From positions 1 through 64,000 of the forward strand of contig JAZRAC010000032.1 in the NCBI GenBank assembly GCA_045634365.1: a stretch of DNA of 64,000 bases, read 5' to 3'. The DNA comes from HGM04593 sp045634365 (GTDB lineage Bacteria > Bacteroidota > Bacteroidia > Bacteroidales > Bacteroidaceae). Positions within the stretch are counted from its first letter, which is position 1; each line of letters opens with the position of its first letter. The notes below the pieces were generated by a model that was not told the DNA's origin, searched no databases, and saw nothing but the letters and a program-made list of their open reading frames with translations. The position numbers were made by a program, and so were the translations under genes. Positions 43,966 to 52,582 of the stretch are shown piece by piece.

Positions 43966-45017
43966 TAATCCATTATCTTGTGCAACAATCCGCCAAGTTC
44001 CTCCACAGGCATAGCGACAAGAGCACAATCGCCTATCGAGCGTGGAAGAACAACGGTTATCTCCCCTCCGCGACGCTTTTTGTCGGATAGCAGCGACGAA
44101 TATATCTCCTCGGCTGTGTAGGGACAGGAGAGGTCGAATCCGTAGGCCTCCAAGAGAGCCGCAAGCTCGGCTGCAACATTGCACAATCCGCACAATGGAG
44201 CTATTTTAGCAGCAATCAGCATACCCTTGGCAACAGCCGAGCCGTGGGAAACGGTGAAATTACTCAACTTCTCAATAGCGTGCCCGAATGTGTGTCCGAA
44301 ATTCAAAAGCCCGCGCAGGCCATTATCAAACTCATCCTGCTGCACCACGTCACGCTTTATCTCCACGCAACGGGCAACCACACTCTCACGCTCAAAAGGA
44401 GGCTCTTTCAGCACATTGTACAGTTCCTTGTCGAGTATCACTCCATATTTTATAACCTCGGCACAGCCGTCGCGATAAATATCGGCCGGCAAGGTGTTCA
44501 TTATCTCCGTATCGCAGAATACAAGAACAGGCTGGTAGAAACTGCCCACAAGATTCTTGCCCGCAGGAATATCTATTGCAGTCTTCCCGCCCACGGAGCT
44601 ATCGACCGCGGCCAATAGCGTTGTTGGCACCTGCACATACTTTATTCCACGCAGATAGAGCGACGCAGAGAGGCCGCCAAGGTCGCCCACCACTCCGCCA
44701 CCGAATGCTATTATAGCATCGCTGCGCGTAATCTGCTCAATGGCAAGGAAATTAAGAAAAGCCAACAGATTGTCGGCACATTTCGAAGCCTCGCCTGCCG
44801 GAATCACATATTTGCACGCATTGTAACCCGCCTCGTGCAAGTAGCCCATAAGTTTGTCGCCATAGAGCGCATCGACAGTGCTGTCGGTGAGCACGGCAAC
44901 GCGACAGGCCCCCAACAGAGGCAATATTGCCTCGCCTATCTGTGGGAGGATGTTCCCGCCAATGAGAATATCATAACTGCGCGAAGCAGCAACGTGTATG
45001 GTTCTATGCGGCATCAT
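43965..45017 (-). CDS. aroB: 3-dehydroquinate synthase
   Basis: A 350-residue NAD- and metal-dependent enzyme for the second shikimate step. Signatures are IAFGGGVVGDLGGLSASLYLRG, DSSVGGKTAIDIPAGKN, FYQPVLVFCD and FGHTFGHAIEKLS with the metal-binding histidines. ATG at 45017 (MMPHRTIHVAAS) is preferred to a TTG two codons earlier, and begins 2 bases after the tyrA stop, suggesting coupling. The stop overlaps the inverted repeat that precedes aroA. Confidence 0.96.
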   Translation of the reverse strand: MMPHRTIHVAASRSYDILIGGNILPQIGEAILPLLGACRVAVLTDSTVDALYGDKLMGYLHEAGYNACKYVIPAGEASKCADNLLAFLNFLAIEQITRSDAIIAFGGGVVGDLGGLSASLYLRGIKYVQVPTTLLAAVDSSVGGKTAIDIPAGKNLVGSFYQPVLVFCDTEIMNTLPADIYRDGCAEVIKYGVILDKELYNVLKEPPFERESVVARCVEIKRDVVQQDEFDNGLRGLLNFGHTFGHAIEKLSNFTVSHGSAVAKGMLIAAKIAPLCGLCNVAAELAALLEAYGFDLSCPYTAEEIYSSLLSDKKRRGGEITVVLPRSIGDCALVAMPVEELGGLLHKIMD

Positions 45018-45019
45018 AA

Positions 45020-45847
45020 TCAATCGATATTTTCTTTGGCCTCACGACCTTCGCGCAAAAGAGAGCGCAAAGTATCGGACGACGAAGTTGCAATAGCCTC
45101 GCGATACTGCGCAAGAGAATTTATCAAGAGGTCGAGCTCTGCGAGCAGATTTTCGCTATTCTCCAAGAAAAGTTCGGCCCACATACTCTCGTTAAGGCGC
45201 GACACGCGTGTAAAATCGCGGAAACTGCCGGCACTATACCCCTTGTGATACTGCGCCGACGGACTTTTTATAAAGGCATTCGACACAATGTGGCACATTT
45301 GCGAAGTATAAGCAATCATCCTGTCGTGAAAATCGGCAGTAGTAACCACAAACTTCTTGAATTCGAGCGGCGCAAGGGCCTGCTTCGCCCTGTCGAGCAG
45401 AGTAATATCATCGTGAACGGGAGGCACCATTATGAAGGAGGCTCCGGCAAAGAGATTGGGGCGAGAGTGTTTATAGCCCGAAAATTGCAGGCCGGCCATA
45501 GGATGACCGCCCACAAATGTAAAGCCATACTGCGCCGAGAGAGCAAAGCCTTTTGCACAAATAGCACGCTTCGTTCCACAAAAATCAATCACCAAAGTAT
45601 TCGAGGAGATACCTTTTGCATTCTTATCGAGCCACTCGGCCATTGCAACCGGTGTTGCCGCAAGAATTATAAGGTCGCACTCCTTCATATTGTTTGCCGA
45701 GAGCACCCCGTCAATCGTCCCTTCAAGCTCCACATAACCCTGTACGGTCTTGTCACTATCGCAACCATACACAGCGTGCCCGGCAGCCTTGTAAGCCTTT
45801 GCCGCCGAACCGCCGATGAGCCCTAATCCCACTATACCGATTTTCAT
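45020..45847 (-). CDS. tyrA: Prephenate dehydrogenase
   Basis: A 275-residue NAD(P)-dependent enzyme giving 4-hydroxyphenylpyruvate for tyrosine. The Rossmann start is IGIVGLGLIGGSAAKAYK. The catalytic region FVGGHPMAGLQFSGYKHSRPNLF and the helical C-terminal domain with FIKSPSAQYHKGYSAGSFRDFTR follow. There is no fused chorismate mutase or ACT domain, so chorismate mutase activity must come from the pheA product. It is the second gene of the operon, 12 bases after aroF. Confidence 0.95.
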   Translation of the reverse strand: MKIGIVGLGLIGGSAAKAYKAAGHAVYGCDSDKTVQGYVELEGTIDGVLSANNMKECDLIILAATPVAMAEWLDKNAKGISSNTLVIDFCGTKRAICAKGFALSAQYGFTFVGGHPMAGLQFSGYKHSRPNLFAGASFIMVPPVHDDITLLDRAKQALAPLEFKKFVVTTADFHDRMIAYTSQMCHIVSNAFIKSPSAQYHKGYSAGSFRDFTRVSRLNESMWAELFLENSENLLAELDLLINSLAQYREAIATSSSDTLRSLLREGREAKENID

Positions 45848-45859
45848 AATCGCTCGGAA

Positions 45860-46873
45860 TTAGTGCATTATACTGCGAATTTCACGAACACGCGCAGCAA
45901 CCTCGTCAAATTGTTCGGGAGTGAGGGACTGTGCACCGTCGCATAGAGCGTGCGCAGGGTCGTTGTGTACCTCTATAATAAGGCCATCGGCACCCGAAGC
46001 GCAGGCGGCACAAGCCATAGGACGCACAAGGCGCGATATGCCGGTTGCGTGGCTGGGGTCTACAACCACAGGAAGGTGGGTGAGGCCGTGAAGCACGGGA
46101 ACTGCTGCAAGGTCGAGCACATTGCGGGTATAATTATCGTAGCTGCGAATACCACGCTCGCACAACATAACCTGCTCGTTACCCTCACTCATAATATATT
46201 CGGCACTCATAAGCAACTCTTTGAGGGTTGCCGAAAGACCACGTTTAAGAAGAATGGGTTTATTGGAACGGCCAAGCTCTTTCAGAAGCTCAAAATTCTG
46301 CATATTGCGGGCACCAACCTGAATAATGTCAACATCGGCAAAAAGGTCAAGATGAGCCGCGCTCATAATTTCTGTAACAATGGGGAGGCCTGTTGCTTCG
46401 CGAGCCTTCAACAGCAATTGAAGACCCTCGGCACGAAGGCCCTGAAAATCATAAGGAGAAGTACGGGGCTTGAAGGCACCGCCACGCAAAATATTCGCGC
46501 CCGACGCTTTTACTGCATTTGCAATAGTGAGTATTTGCTCTTCCGACTCCACGGAGCAGGGGCCGGCCATCACAGCAAAGTGACCACCGCCTATTTTCAC
46601 TTTATTCTCGCCACTGCCAACCTCCACAATTGTATCCTCCGGATGGAAGCGACGATTGGCACTCTTAAAAGGATCGCTTATTCGGGTAACATTTGCTATA
46701 ATTTCCAACCCGGAAAGCAAATCCATATCTATTTTACTTGTATCACCAATGAGGCCGAGTACTGTTTGTATCTCGCCCTCCGACACGTGAACTCTCACAT
46801 TTTGTGTCTCCAACCAATGAATAAGGTTGTCGCGCTGTGCCTTTGTGACACCGCTCTTTAATACAGCAATCAT
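45860..46873 (-). CDS. aroF: 3-deoxy-7-phosphoheptulonate (DAHP) synthase, type I-beta
   Basis: A 337-residue enzyme for the first shikimate step. It has an N-terminal ferredoxin-like regulatory domain (about 1-70, VLKSGVTKAQRDNLIHWLE), as in Thermotoga and Bacillus types, where tyrosine or chorismate derivatives inhibit. The TIM barrel carries MAGPCSVESEEQI, GGAFKPRTSPYDFQG, QVGARNMQNFELL, LKRGLSATLKELL and VVDPSHATG. It is the first gene of the operon, so its promoter near 46916 probably drives the cluster. Confidence 0.95.
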   Translation of the reverse strand: MIAVLKSGVTKAQRDNLIHWLETQNVRVHVSEGEIQTVLGLIGDTSKIDMDLLSGLEIIANVTRISDPFKSANRRFHPEDTIVEVGSGENKVKIGGGHFAVMAGPCSVESEEQILTIANAVKASGANILRGGAFKPRTSPYDFQGLRAEGLQLLLKAREATGLPIVTEIMSAAHLDLFADVDIIQVGARNMQNFELLKELGRSNKPILLKRGLSATLKELLMSAEYIMSEGNEQVMLCERGIRSYDNYTRNVLDLAAVPVLHGLTHLPVVVDPSHATGISRLVRPMACAACASGADGLIIEVHNDPAHALCDGAQSLTPEQFDEVAARVREIRSIMH

Positions 46874-46915
46874 AACGTCTTTCTTTAATTATTCTTTAAA
46901 CTTTCTAGCTGGGCG

Positions 46916-46923
46916 CAAATTTA
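46916..46923 (-). promoter_or_regulatory. -7 element of the aromatic operon
   Basis: Minus strand TAAATTTG, 43 bases before the aroF ATG. No TTTG at 19-21 bases upstream. The A/T-rich stretch 46924-47080 shows no attenuator peptide or other gene. Confidence 0.5.
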
Positions 46924-47080
46924 TAAACAAATTTTTCTTATCCTAAAAATTATCTTTAAAAATAACACTTCTGCTAAAAAAATCACGCACTACAAGTTAT
47001 TTATACATATTTTTACACATTTTAAACACTTTCAGACGTTTCAATTTTGATACGATGCACCACAAAGAATATTTTATACA

Positions 47081-47130
47081 ATAACAAAAAGAGAAGGTGT
47101 ACTTGCAAGTACACCTTCTCTTTTTGTTAT
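47081..47130. terminator. Perfect 50-bp palindromic terminator after der
   Basis: 25 bases match the reverse complement of the next 25 exactly (core GAGAAGGTGTACTTG/CAAGTACACCTTCTC, outer arms ATAACAAAAA and TTTTTGTTAT). It overlaps the der stop codon and would work in either direction. Confidence 0.9.
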
Positions 47131-48440
47131 TTCTGTCTGATAAATATATTCATCGGAACACCGGTGAATTTCCAGCGGTCGCGTATTTTATTCTCCAAGA
47201 AGCGCTTATAAGGCTCACGTACATATTGTGGCAGATTGGCAAAGAAGAGGAACGACGGCACGCGCGTTTCGTGCAACTGCATACAATACTTTATCTTTAT
47301 ATACTTTCCCTTTATCGAGGGGGGAGGATAGGCCTCTATAATGGGGAGCATCTCCTCGTTGAATTTTGCAGTGGAGATTTTTGTTTTTGAATTCATATAT
47401 ACCTCCTTTGCTGTTTCGAGCACCTTGAACACACGTTGCTTGGTAACAGCCGAAGTGAAGATAATGGGAAAGTCCACAAATGGTGCCACACGCTCACGGA
47501 TGGCATTCTCAAAGAATTTCTGTACCTTTTCGCTCTTGTCCTCAACAAGGTCCCATTTGTTTACCACCACCACAAGGCTTTTCTGGTTGCGCTGAATGAT
47601 GGAAAATATATTCAGGTCCTGCGACTCAATGCCACGGGTGGCGTCTATCATAAGGATGCAAACATCGGAATTCTCAATGGCACGAATAGAGCGAAGCACC
47701 GAGTAATACTCAATATCCTCGTTCACCTTGCCCTTTTTGCGTATGCCGGCAGTATCCACCAGATAAAAATCGAATCCGAATTTTGTGTAACGGGTGAGTA
47801 TAGAGTCGCGGGTGGTTCCGGCGATATTTGTAACAATGTTACGCTCCTCGCCCAGAAAAACATTTATAATGGAGCTTTTGCCGGCATTGGGGCGGCCCAC
47901 TACCGCAAAGCGTGGAATATTCTCCTCGGGAGTCTCTTCGGCCTCTTTTGTGAATTTCGATACGATAAGGTCGAGCAGGTCACCAGTTCCACTACCGTTG
48001 GCCGCCGACACGCAGTACATATCCCCCAAGCCCATAGAATAGAATTCGGCTGCGGCATACTGCATTTCGTATGTATCTACCTTGTTGGCCACCACAAGCA
48101 CCGGTTTTTTGGTGCGACGGAGCATCGATGCAAGCTCGCTGTCGAGGTCGGTGAGCCCATTCATTGCATCTACCACAAAGAGTATAACATCGGCCTCTTC
48201 CATTGCAAGTGTAACCTGCTCGCAGATAGCCTCTTCGAATACATCGTCGGAGTTTCTAACCCATCCGCCTGTATCGACCAACGAGAATTCCTTGCCGCAC
48301 CACAGGCAACGGCCATATTGACGGTCGCGGGTGGTTCCGGCCTCGTCGGATATTATCGCCTGCTTTGTTTCTGTCAAGCGGTTAAAAAGTGTCGATTTTC
48401 CCACATTGGGACGACCAACTATTGCTACTAAATTTCCCAT
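47127..48440 (-). CDS. der: Ribosome-assembly GTPase Der (EngA)
   Basis: A 437-residue tandem GTPase needed for 50S assembly. The first G domain has GRPNVGKSTLFNRL, DTGGW and NKVD; the second has GRPNAGKSSIINVFLG, DTAGIRKKGK and NKWD; a KH-like domain covers about 350-437 (YCMQLHETRVPSFLFFAN). Domain order and length are standard. It follows era by 5 bases and ends in a strong terminator. Confidence 0.97.
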   Translation of the reverse strand: MGNLVAIVGRPNVGKSTLFNRLTETKQAIISDEAGTTRDRQYGRCLWCGKEFSLVDTGGWVRNSDDVFEEAICEQVTLAMEEADVILFVVDAMNGLTDLDSELASMLRRTKKPVLVVANKVDTYEMQYAAAEFYSMGLGDMYCVSAANGSGTGDLLDLIVSKFTKEAEETPEENIPRFAVVGRPNAGKSSIINVFLGEERNIVTNIAGTTRDSILTRYTKFGFDFYLVDTAGIRKKGKVNEDIEYYSVLRSIRAIENSDVCILMIDATRGIESQDLNIFSIIQRNQKSLVVVVNKWDLVEDKSEKVQKFFENAIRERVAPFVDFPIIFTSAVTKQRVFKVLETAKEVYMNSKTKISTAKFNEEMLPIIEAYPPPSIKGKYIKIKYCMQLHETRVPSFLFFANLPQYVREPYKRFLENKIRDRWKFTGVPMNIFIRQK

Positions 48441-48445
48441 AATCG

Positions 48446-49330
48446 TTAATCTTTTTGGTCGTAGCCGAAGCGACGCAGTTGCTTATTGCTGTTGCGCCAA
48501 TCCTTGTCTACTTTTACATATATTTCGAGGAAAATTCTCTTGCCGAAGAATTTTTCAAGCTCGCGACGAGCATCGGTCGCCACACGTTTAAGCGCGGTGC
48601 CCTCGTGTCCTATTATTATACCCTTCTGCGAGTCGCGCTCCACATATATTATCGATTTTATATATATGCTACCCTCTTTCTCCTTGAAATACTCGCACTC
48701 GGCCTCACAAACGTATGGAATCTCCTTGTCGTAGTGAAGCAGTATCTTCTCGCGTATAATTTCGGTGACAAAGAAACGGGCAGGCTTGTCGGTGAGCTGG
48801 TCTTTGTCGAAATAGGGGGGCGAAGGGGGCAGAAGTTCCATTATGCGCTTCATCACCACATCAACACCGAATTTCGCTATTGCCGATATTGGCATAATCT
48901 CGGCCTCGGGCAACATTTCGTGCCACAGTTCCACCTTCTTCACAAGTTCTTGCTGGTTGGCAAGGTCTATCTTGTTTATGAGTACAATTATAGGCACGTC
49001 GAGCTTGCGAACCTCGTCGATAAAGTCGCTGTTCTTCTCGGGCGTCTCCACCATATCTGTGACATAAAGCAGTACATCGGCGTCGCGCAGTGCCGAGCGG
49101 GAGAAGCGCAACATTGCCTCCTGTAACTTATAATTGGGTTTAAGCACACCGGGAGTATCAGAGAATACTATCTGCGCATCGTCGGTATTCAGAATACCCA
49201 TAATGCGGTGACGGGTTGTCTGCGCCTTGAAGGTTGCAATGGATATTCGCTCGCCCACAAGGAGATTCATAAGTGTCGATTTTCCCACGTTGGGATTACC
49301 CACTATATTTACAAAGCCTGCTTTGTGCAT
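48446..49330 (-). CDS. era: GTPase Era
   Basis: A 294-residue GTPase acting on the 3' end of 16S rRNA during 30S assembly. The G domain shows GNPNVGKSTLMNLLVGE, FSDTPGV, VLINKIDLA, and the C-terminal KH domain (about 205-290) has KGIIIGHEGTALKRVATDAR and GKRIFLEIYVKVDKDWRNS. It precedes der. The 124-base gap to rpmF contains a hairpin but no fabH gene. Confidence 0.97.
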   Translation of the reverse strand: MHKAGFVNIVGNPNVGKSTLMNLLVGERISIATFKAQTTRHRIMGILNTDDAQIVFSDTPGVLKPNYKLQEAMLRFSRSALRDADVLLYVTDMVETPEKNSDFIDEVRKLDVPIIVLINKIDLANQQELVKKVELWHEMLPEAEIMPISAIAKFGVDVVMKRIMELLPPSPPYFDKDQLTDKPARFFVTEIIREKILLHYDKEIPYVCEAECEYFKEKEGSIYIKSIIYVERDSQKGIIIGHEGTALKRVATDARRELEKFFGKRIFLEIYVKVDKDWRNSNKQLRRFGYDQKD

Positions 49331-49381
49331 AATTTTGTATTATACTTGTATAATGTGAGATACTATTTGGTTCACAAGAAA

Positions 49382-49411
49382 AAACGCACCATTGCCCTGC
49401 AAGGTGCGTTT
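49382..49411 (-). terminator. Hairpin after rpmF
   Basis: AAACGCACC (49382-49390) pairs with GGTGCGTTT (49403-49411). On the minus strand the stem is followed by T after a G: TTTTCTTGTG. It separates rpmF from era. Confidence 0.7.
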
Positions 49412-49454
49412 ATTTCTTACAAAAACTGCCCGTGCAACAGGGCTTAACGGTTAT

Positions 49455-49640
49455 TTAGACTGCTGCCTCTTTTTCGATAGCCAGCTTGCCTCTGTAATAA
49501 CCACACGCACCGCATACGGTGTGATAAACGTGCCACTCGCCACAGTTGGGGCATATTGCCAATGTGGGGGCTACTGCCTTATCGTGAGTTCTTCTCTTGG
49601 CAGTTCTTGTCTTTGATTGTCTTCTTTTAGGATGTGCCAT
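49455..49640 (-). CDS. rpmF: 50S ribosomal protein L32
   Basis: A 61-residue L32 with the usual basic start AHPKRRQSKTRTAKRRTH and an intact zinc ribbon, CPNCGEWHVYHTVCGACGYY. It follows the DUF177 gene by 12 bases, the widespread DUF177-rpmF pairing. Confidence 0.97.
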   Translation of the reverse strand: MAHPKRRQSKTRTAKRRTHDKAVAPTLAICPNCGEWHVYHTVCGACGYYRGKLAIEKEAAV

Positions 49641-49652
49641 TGTTCTAACTTT

Positions 49653-50192
49653 TTAAATATCTTCTTCAATTTGTATATTCTTCAAACTTTCCCAGCGGGG
49701 GTCTATATTGCCAGCATCTGCATCGTCGTCGGTTACATTTCCTCCGCGTGAGTGCTTGTCCAGCTTGCCCGTCATTTCGCGGTTACATTTGCCGGGGGCA
49801 TGCACACGCTTCATCGGGAGCGACAAGGCTATAAATTCATATAGGTACCAGGCTATGTTAAGGTCGCCATCTTGCTCAGGAACAATAACCGTATCGCCAT
49901 CGTCGGCATAATCGCTACCTAACTTCACACGCAGACAGTTCTCTGTTTCAACCTCTATTTCAAGGTCATCGAGGCAACGGTCGCAAGAAACTACCACTGC
50001 TCCCGAAAGAGCAAATGTAAAATCGAACACATCGCGATTTTTCCTTGCCGTCACCAACGCCTTTACAGACCCTTTTTGGAATTCTTCTCCCTCAATATCG
50101 GCAAAAAAGGCATTATCGAGGTTAAATTCCAGTTCCACAGGCTCTACCTTCAAGCCTTTGAGGTCAACGTTGTATTTATCAAATCGTCCCAT
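49653..50192 (-). CDS. DUF177 (YceD) family protein
   Basis: A 179-residue protein of the family linked to 23S rRNA accumulation. Recognisable blocks are DLEFN-like VELEFNLDNAFF, VVSCDRCLDDLEIEVE with CxxC, DLNIAWYLYEFIALSLPMKRVHAPGKCN, and the C-terminal DPRWESLKNIQ that is the most conserved part. It is encoded just before rpmF, as in most bacteria. The middle carries an acidic, low-complexity stretch (DDDADAGN). Confidence 0.9.
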   Translation of the reverse strand: MGRFDKYNVDLKGLKVEPVELEFNLDNAFFADIEGEEFQKGSVKALVTARKNRDVFDFTFALSGAVVVSCDRCLDDLEIEVETENCLRVKLGSDYADDGDTVIVPEQDGDLNIAWYLYEFIALSLPMKRVHAPGKCNREMTGKLDKHSRGGNVTDDDADAGNIDPRWESLKNIQIEEDI

Positions 50193-50273
50193 CGCTAATC
50201 TATTCTCGTCTATATTAACAACTTAAACACTCAAAAAACCATCAATCCACCCAGACTACCCGAATTTGGGATA

Positions 50274-50281
50274 CAAAGATA
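50274..50281 (-). promoter_or_regulatory. -7 element of the DUF177-rpmF unit
   Basis: Minus strand TATCTTTG, 81 bases before the ATG at 50192. A TTTG lies only 16 bases upstream (50301-50298), shorter than usual. Confidence 0.5.
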
Positions 50282-50322
50282 CGAATAAATTTTATTCCAA
50301 ACACCGAATTTAAAGAAAAACT

Positions 50323-51468
50323 TTACTTTTTTAACTCAATACAGAATGTCGCGCCCTTACCGGGAGCCGATTTTTTAACAAATATACGACCTTTGTGATA
50401 CTGTTCAACAATTCTTTTTGCAAGCGACAAGCCAAGGCCCCAGCCTCGTTTTTTGGTTGTGTAACCGGGTTCAAAAACCTGCTGATGCTTCGACTTTGGT
50501 ATTCCTTTACCCGTGTCGGATATTTCAACATAGACTTTATCCCCACCCTGCGTCAATACAATATTTATAGCCCCTGCACCATCCATGGCATCCACTGCAT
50601 TTTTGCACAAATTCTCTACAACCCATTCAATAAGAGGAGCATTCATTCGCACAAGTACCGGACGCTTGGGGGCGCTGAATGTATAGGTTACCTGCGACGG
50701 GCTCCGACGCTTCATATACTCCGCCGCACGCTCCACAACATCCACAATATCCTCGGGCTCCGGCTCGGGCAAAGAACCTATTTTCGAGAAACGCTCGGCC
50801 ACACGCTGCAATCGAGCAACATCGCGTTCCATTTCGGGCAGAAGTTCATCGGTGGGATATTTCTCTTTTAACACAGCAGTCCACGCCATCAACGACGATA
50901 TTGGCGTTCCCAGTTGGTGCGCAGTCTCTTTCGAGAGACCCACCCACACCCTATTCTGCTCGGCACGCTTCGAACCAAGAATGGCAAAGAAACAGACCAC
51001 AAAAAAGAGCAGCACAACAAATAATTGAATATAGGGATAATAGGCAAGCTTTTTAAGAATGAGCGACTCGGAGTAGCAAACTTCGAGGTAATCATCCTCC
51101 ATATCTATTCTGATAATCTGCTTATTGCTACGCATTTCGGCCACTTTGCCCATAAGAACAGTGAGCGAATCGACACCCGACGGAATATCTATATTTCGAT
51201 GCAGGGTTATTGCACCATTGCTGTCGGTAACCACCACAGGGATTGTGGTATTACCATTGATTACTGCAAGCACCAAACTCACATCGGCATTTTCATCGGC
51301 ACGATTAAAATAATCCATCGCATCGGCCCACACCTGCATCTTCTTCACCTCCTCGGCCTTCAAATCCTTCACCAACAGATGCGACACTATCAAAGACGCG
51401 GCAGCAATAATGGCAGCCACCGCTATTAGCACATATTTTACGTTTCTGAAATTACTATACCACTTCAT
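50323..51468 (-). CDS. Orphan sensor histidine kinase
   Basis: A 381-residue membrane kinase. Transmembrane helices at about 10-32 and 142-163 enclose a periplasmic sensor region of about 105 residues with no recognised fold. The H-box is SKETAHQLGTPISSLMAW (His near residue 182) and the ATPase domain has ENLCKNAVDAMDG (N), ISDTGKGIP (G1), TTKKRGWGLGLSLAKRI (G2). The H-box HQLGTP differs from the usual HELRTP and is common in Bacteroidetes orphan kinases. No response regulator is adjacent, so its partner is unknown. Confidence 0.88.
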   Translation of the reverse strand: MKWYSNFRNVKYVLIAVAAIIAAASLIVSHLLVKDLKAEEVKKMQVWADAMDYFNRADENADVSLVLAVINGNTTIPVVVTDSNGAITLHRNIDIPSGVDSLTVLMGKVAEMRSNKQIIRIDMEDDYLEVCYSESLILKKLAYYPYIQLFVVLLFFVVCFFAILGSKRAEQNRVWVGLSKETAHQLGTPISSLMAWTAVLKEKYPTDELLPEMERDVARLQRVAERFSKIGSLPEPEPEDIVDVVERAAEYMKRRSPSQVTYTFSAPKRPVLVRMNAPLIEWVVENLCKNAVDAMDGAGAINIVLTQGGDKVYVEISDTGKGIPKSKHQQVFEPGYTTKKRGWGLGLSLAKRIVEQYHKGRIFVKKSAPGKGATFCIELKK

Positions 51469-51544
51469 TCTGCTGATATTATTTCAGATAAGAAACGTAA
51501 AAATCACATTTTTAGTATAATAATACCTTAATAAATAGAACAGA

Positions 51545-52092
51545 TTACTCCTCGACAATAGTAGCAAAGCTGCTCCACACACAAGCCTGCGCATAAGCCT
51601 CCTTGCAACCGCGAGGCACCACAAGCGTAACATCGGCAAATACACCCTTTTCAAAAACAAATCCTTCAACCTTGGCAACCAACGGTGGAACAACCACACT
51701 CTTCAACAATCTACAACCGCGGAAAGCCGAATGGCCTATAACCCGCACATCATCGCCCAAGGAGACCTCGGAAAGAAGAGAGCAACCGCCAAATGCCCAA
51801 TCACAATACTGATAACACCGGCCGGCACTACCACCTTCTTTAATTTTGTGCAACCACCAAATGCCGATGAAGCAATAGAGACCACGCTATACTCCTTGCC
51901 TTGATATTCAATGAAAGAGGGAATGATGCAGGTTCCTTTACACAGCAAAGGAACGCTCACAAGCTCAGCAATCGACTCGTTCTTATCGGCAGCCCTATAT
52001 TTGAAGCCATCGATCCAAAAATAAAATGCATTTACCGATGTTGCATACATTGATAAAGCCAGCAAAAGAAAAACGAAGTACCAGTGTTTCAT
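51545..52092 (-). pseudogene. Short LRR_5-type exported protein broken by a one-base deletion
   Basis: The first frame starts at 52092 with a signal peptide (ATSVNAFYFW) and runs to KKVVVPAGVISI. The protein continues in another frame as DWAFGGCSLLSEVSLGDDV and on to the stop at 51545. Adding one G (C on the plus strand) near 51806 would join them as VISIGDWAFGGC, a perfect LRR_5 junction, giving about 182 residues. The protein resembles a single unit of the large LRR protein, without a T9SS-like tail. It is a recent pseudogene or a sequencing error. Confidence 0.8.
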
Positions 52093-52147
52093 CTTGAAAG
52101 TTTTTGCTCGACAATGAGCAATTCATCATACTATAATCTTTTCTTTG

Positions 52148-52155
52148 CAAAAATA
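52148..52155 (-). promoter_or_regulatory. -7 element before the frameshifted LRR gene
   Basis: Minus strand TATTTTTG, 55 bases before the ATG at 52092. No -33 match was found. Just upstream is a tandem pair of TTGATTCATC (around 52180-52200). Confidence 0.45.
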
Positions 52156-52378
52156 TCCCAAACAGCACACACTTTTTTTGATTCATCTTGATTCATCCAC
52201 CCCCCCATTTTACATTTTATGTCACAAAGAGCGCATAAAATGTAAACACACATATATTTGTGTTTAAACAAAACAAACGCCACACTCTATGCAGGAAGAG
52301 GAAAAACACCACGAAACACTTAAAGAAAAATAGAAAAGCCGTCGGGCGAAGAATAGCTACTCCGCGCGACTTCAATAA

Positions 52379-52459
52379 CACCGAGGATTTTAGAGCAAAT
52401 ACATCTTTGGACTGATAATATTTTACTTACTCCACCCAACTTTTACTGGTAAGTCACAT
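52379..52459 (+). repeat. Dispersed intergenic repeat, copy B
   Basis: Counterpart of 16533-16616 in opposite orientation: ACCGAGGATTTTAGAG, CTGATAATATTTTACTTAC, CCCAACTTTTACTGGTAAG, then TCACAT. Weaker similarity may continue to about 52310. It sits in the 490-base gene-free gap 52093-52582 between two minus-strand genes. Confidence 0.75.
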
Positions 52460-52516
52460 TCACGCTGTTATAAAATACTGTTATTCCGTAAAAACAAGAA
52501 TCTCCCGACGAAGAAA

Positions 52517-52570
52517 CTCTGTTAAAACAAAAAAGAACCCGTGCACGGGTTCTTTTTTGTTTTAACAGAG
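52517..52570. terminator. Perfect 54-bp palindromic terminator after the DUF4468 gene
   Basis: 27 bases exactly mirror the next 27 (core AGAACCCGTG/CACGGGTTCT, with A-run and T-run arms and CTCTG/CAGAG ends). It lies 13 bases beyond the DUF4468 stop and could end transcription from both sides. Confidence 0.9.
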
Positions 52571-52582
52571 AGCAAGAGAGCA

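Noticed and set aside
46874..47080. Attenuator or T-box-like control before aroF
   Set aside because: No leader peptide rich in aromatic codons and no paired terminator and antiterminator stems were found in this AT-rich stretch.
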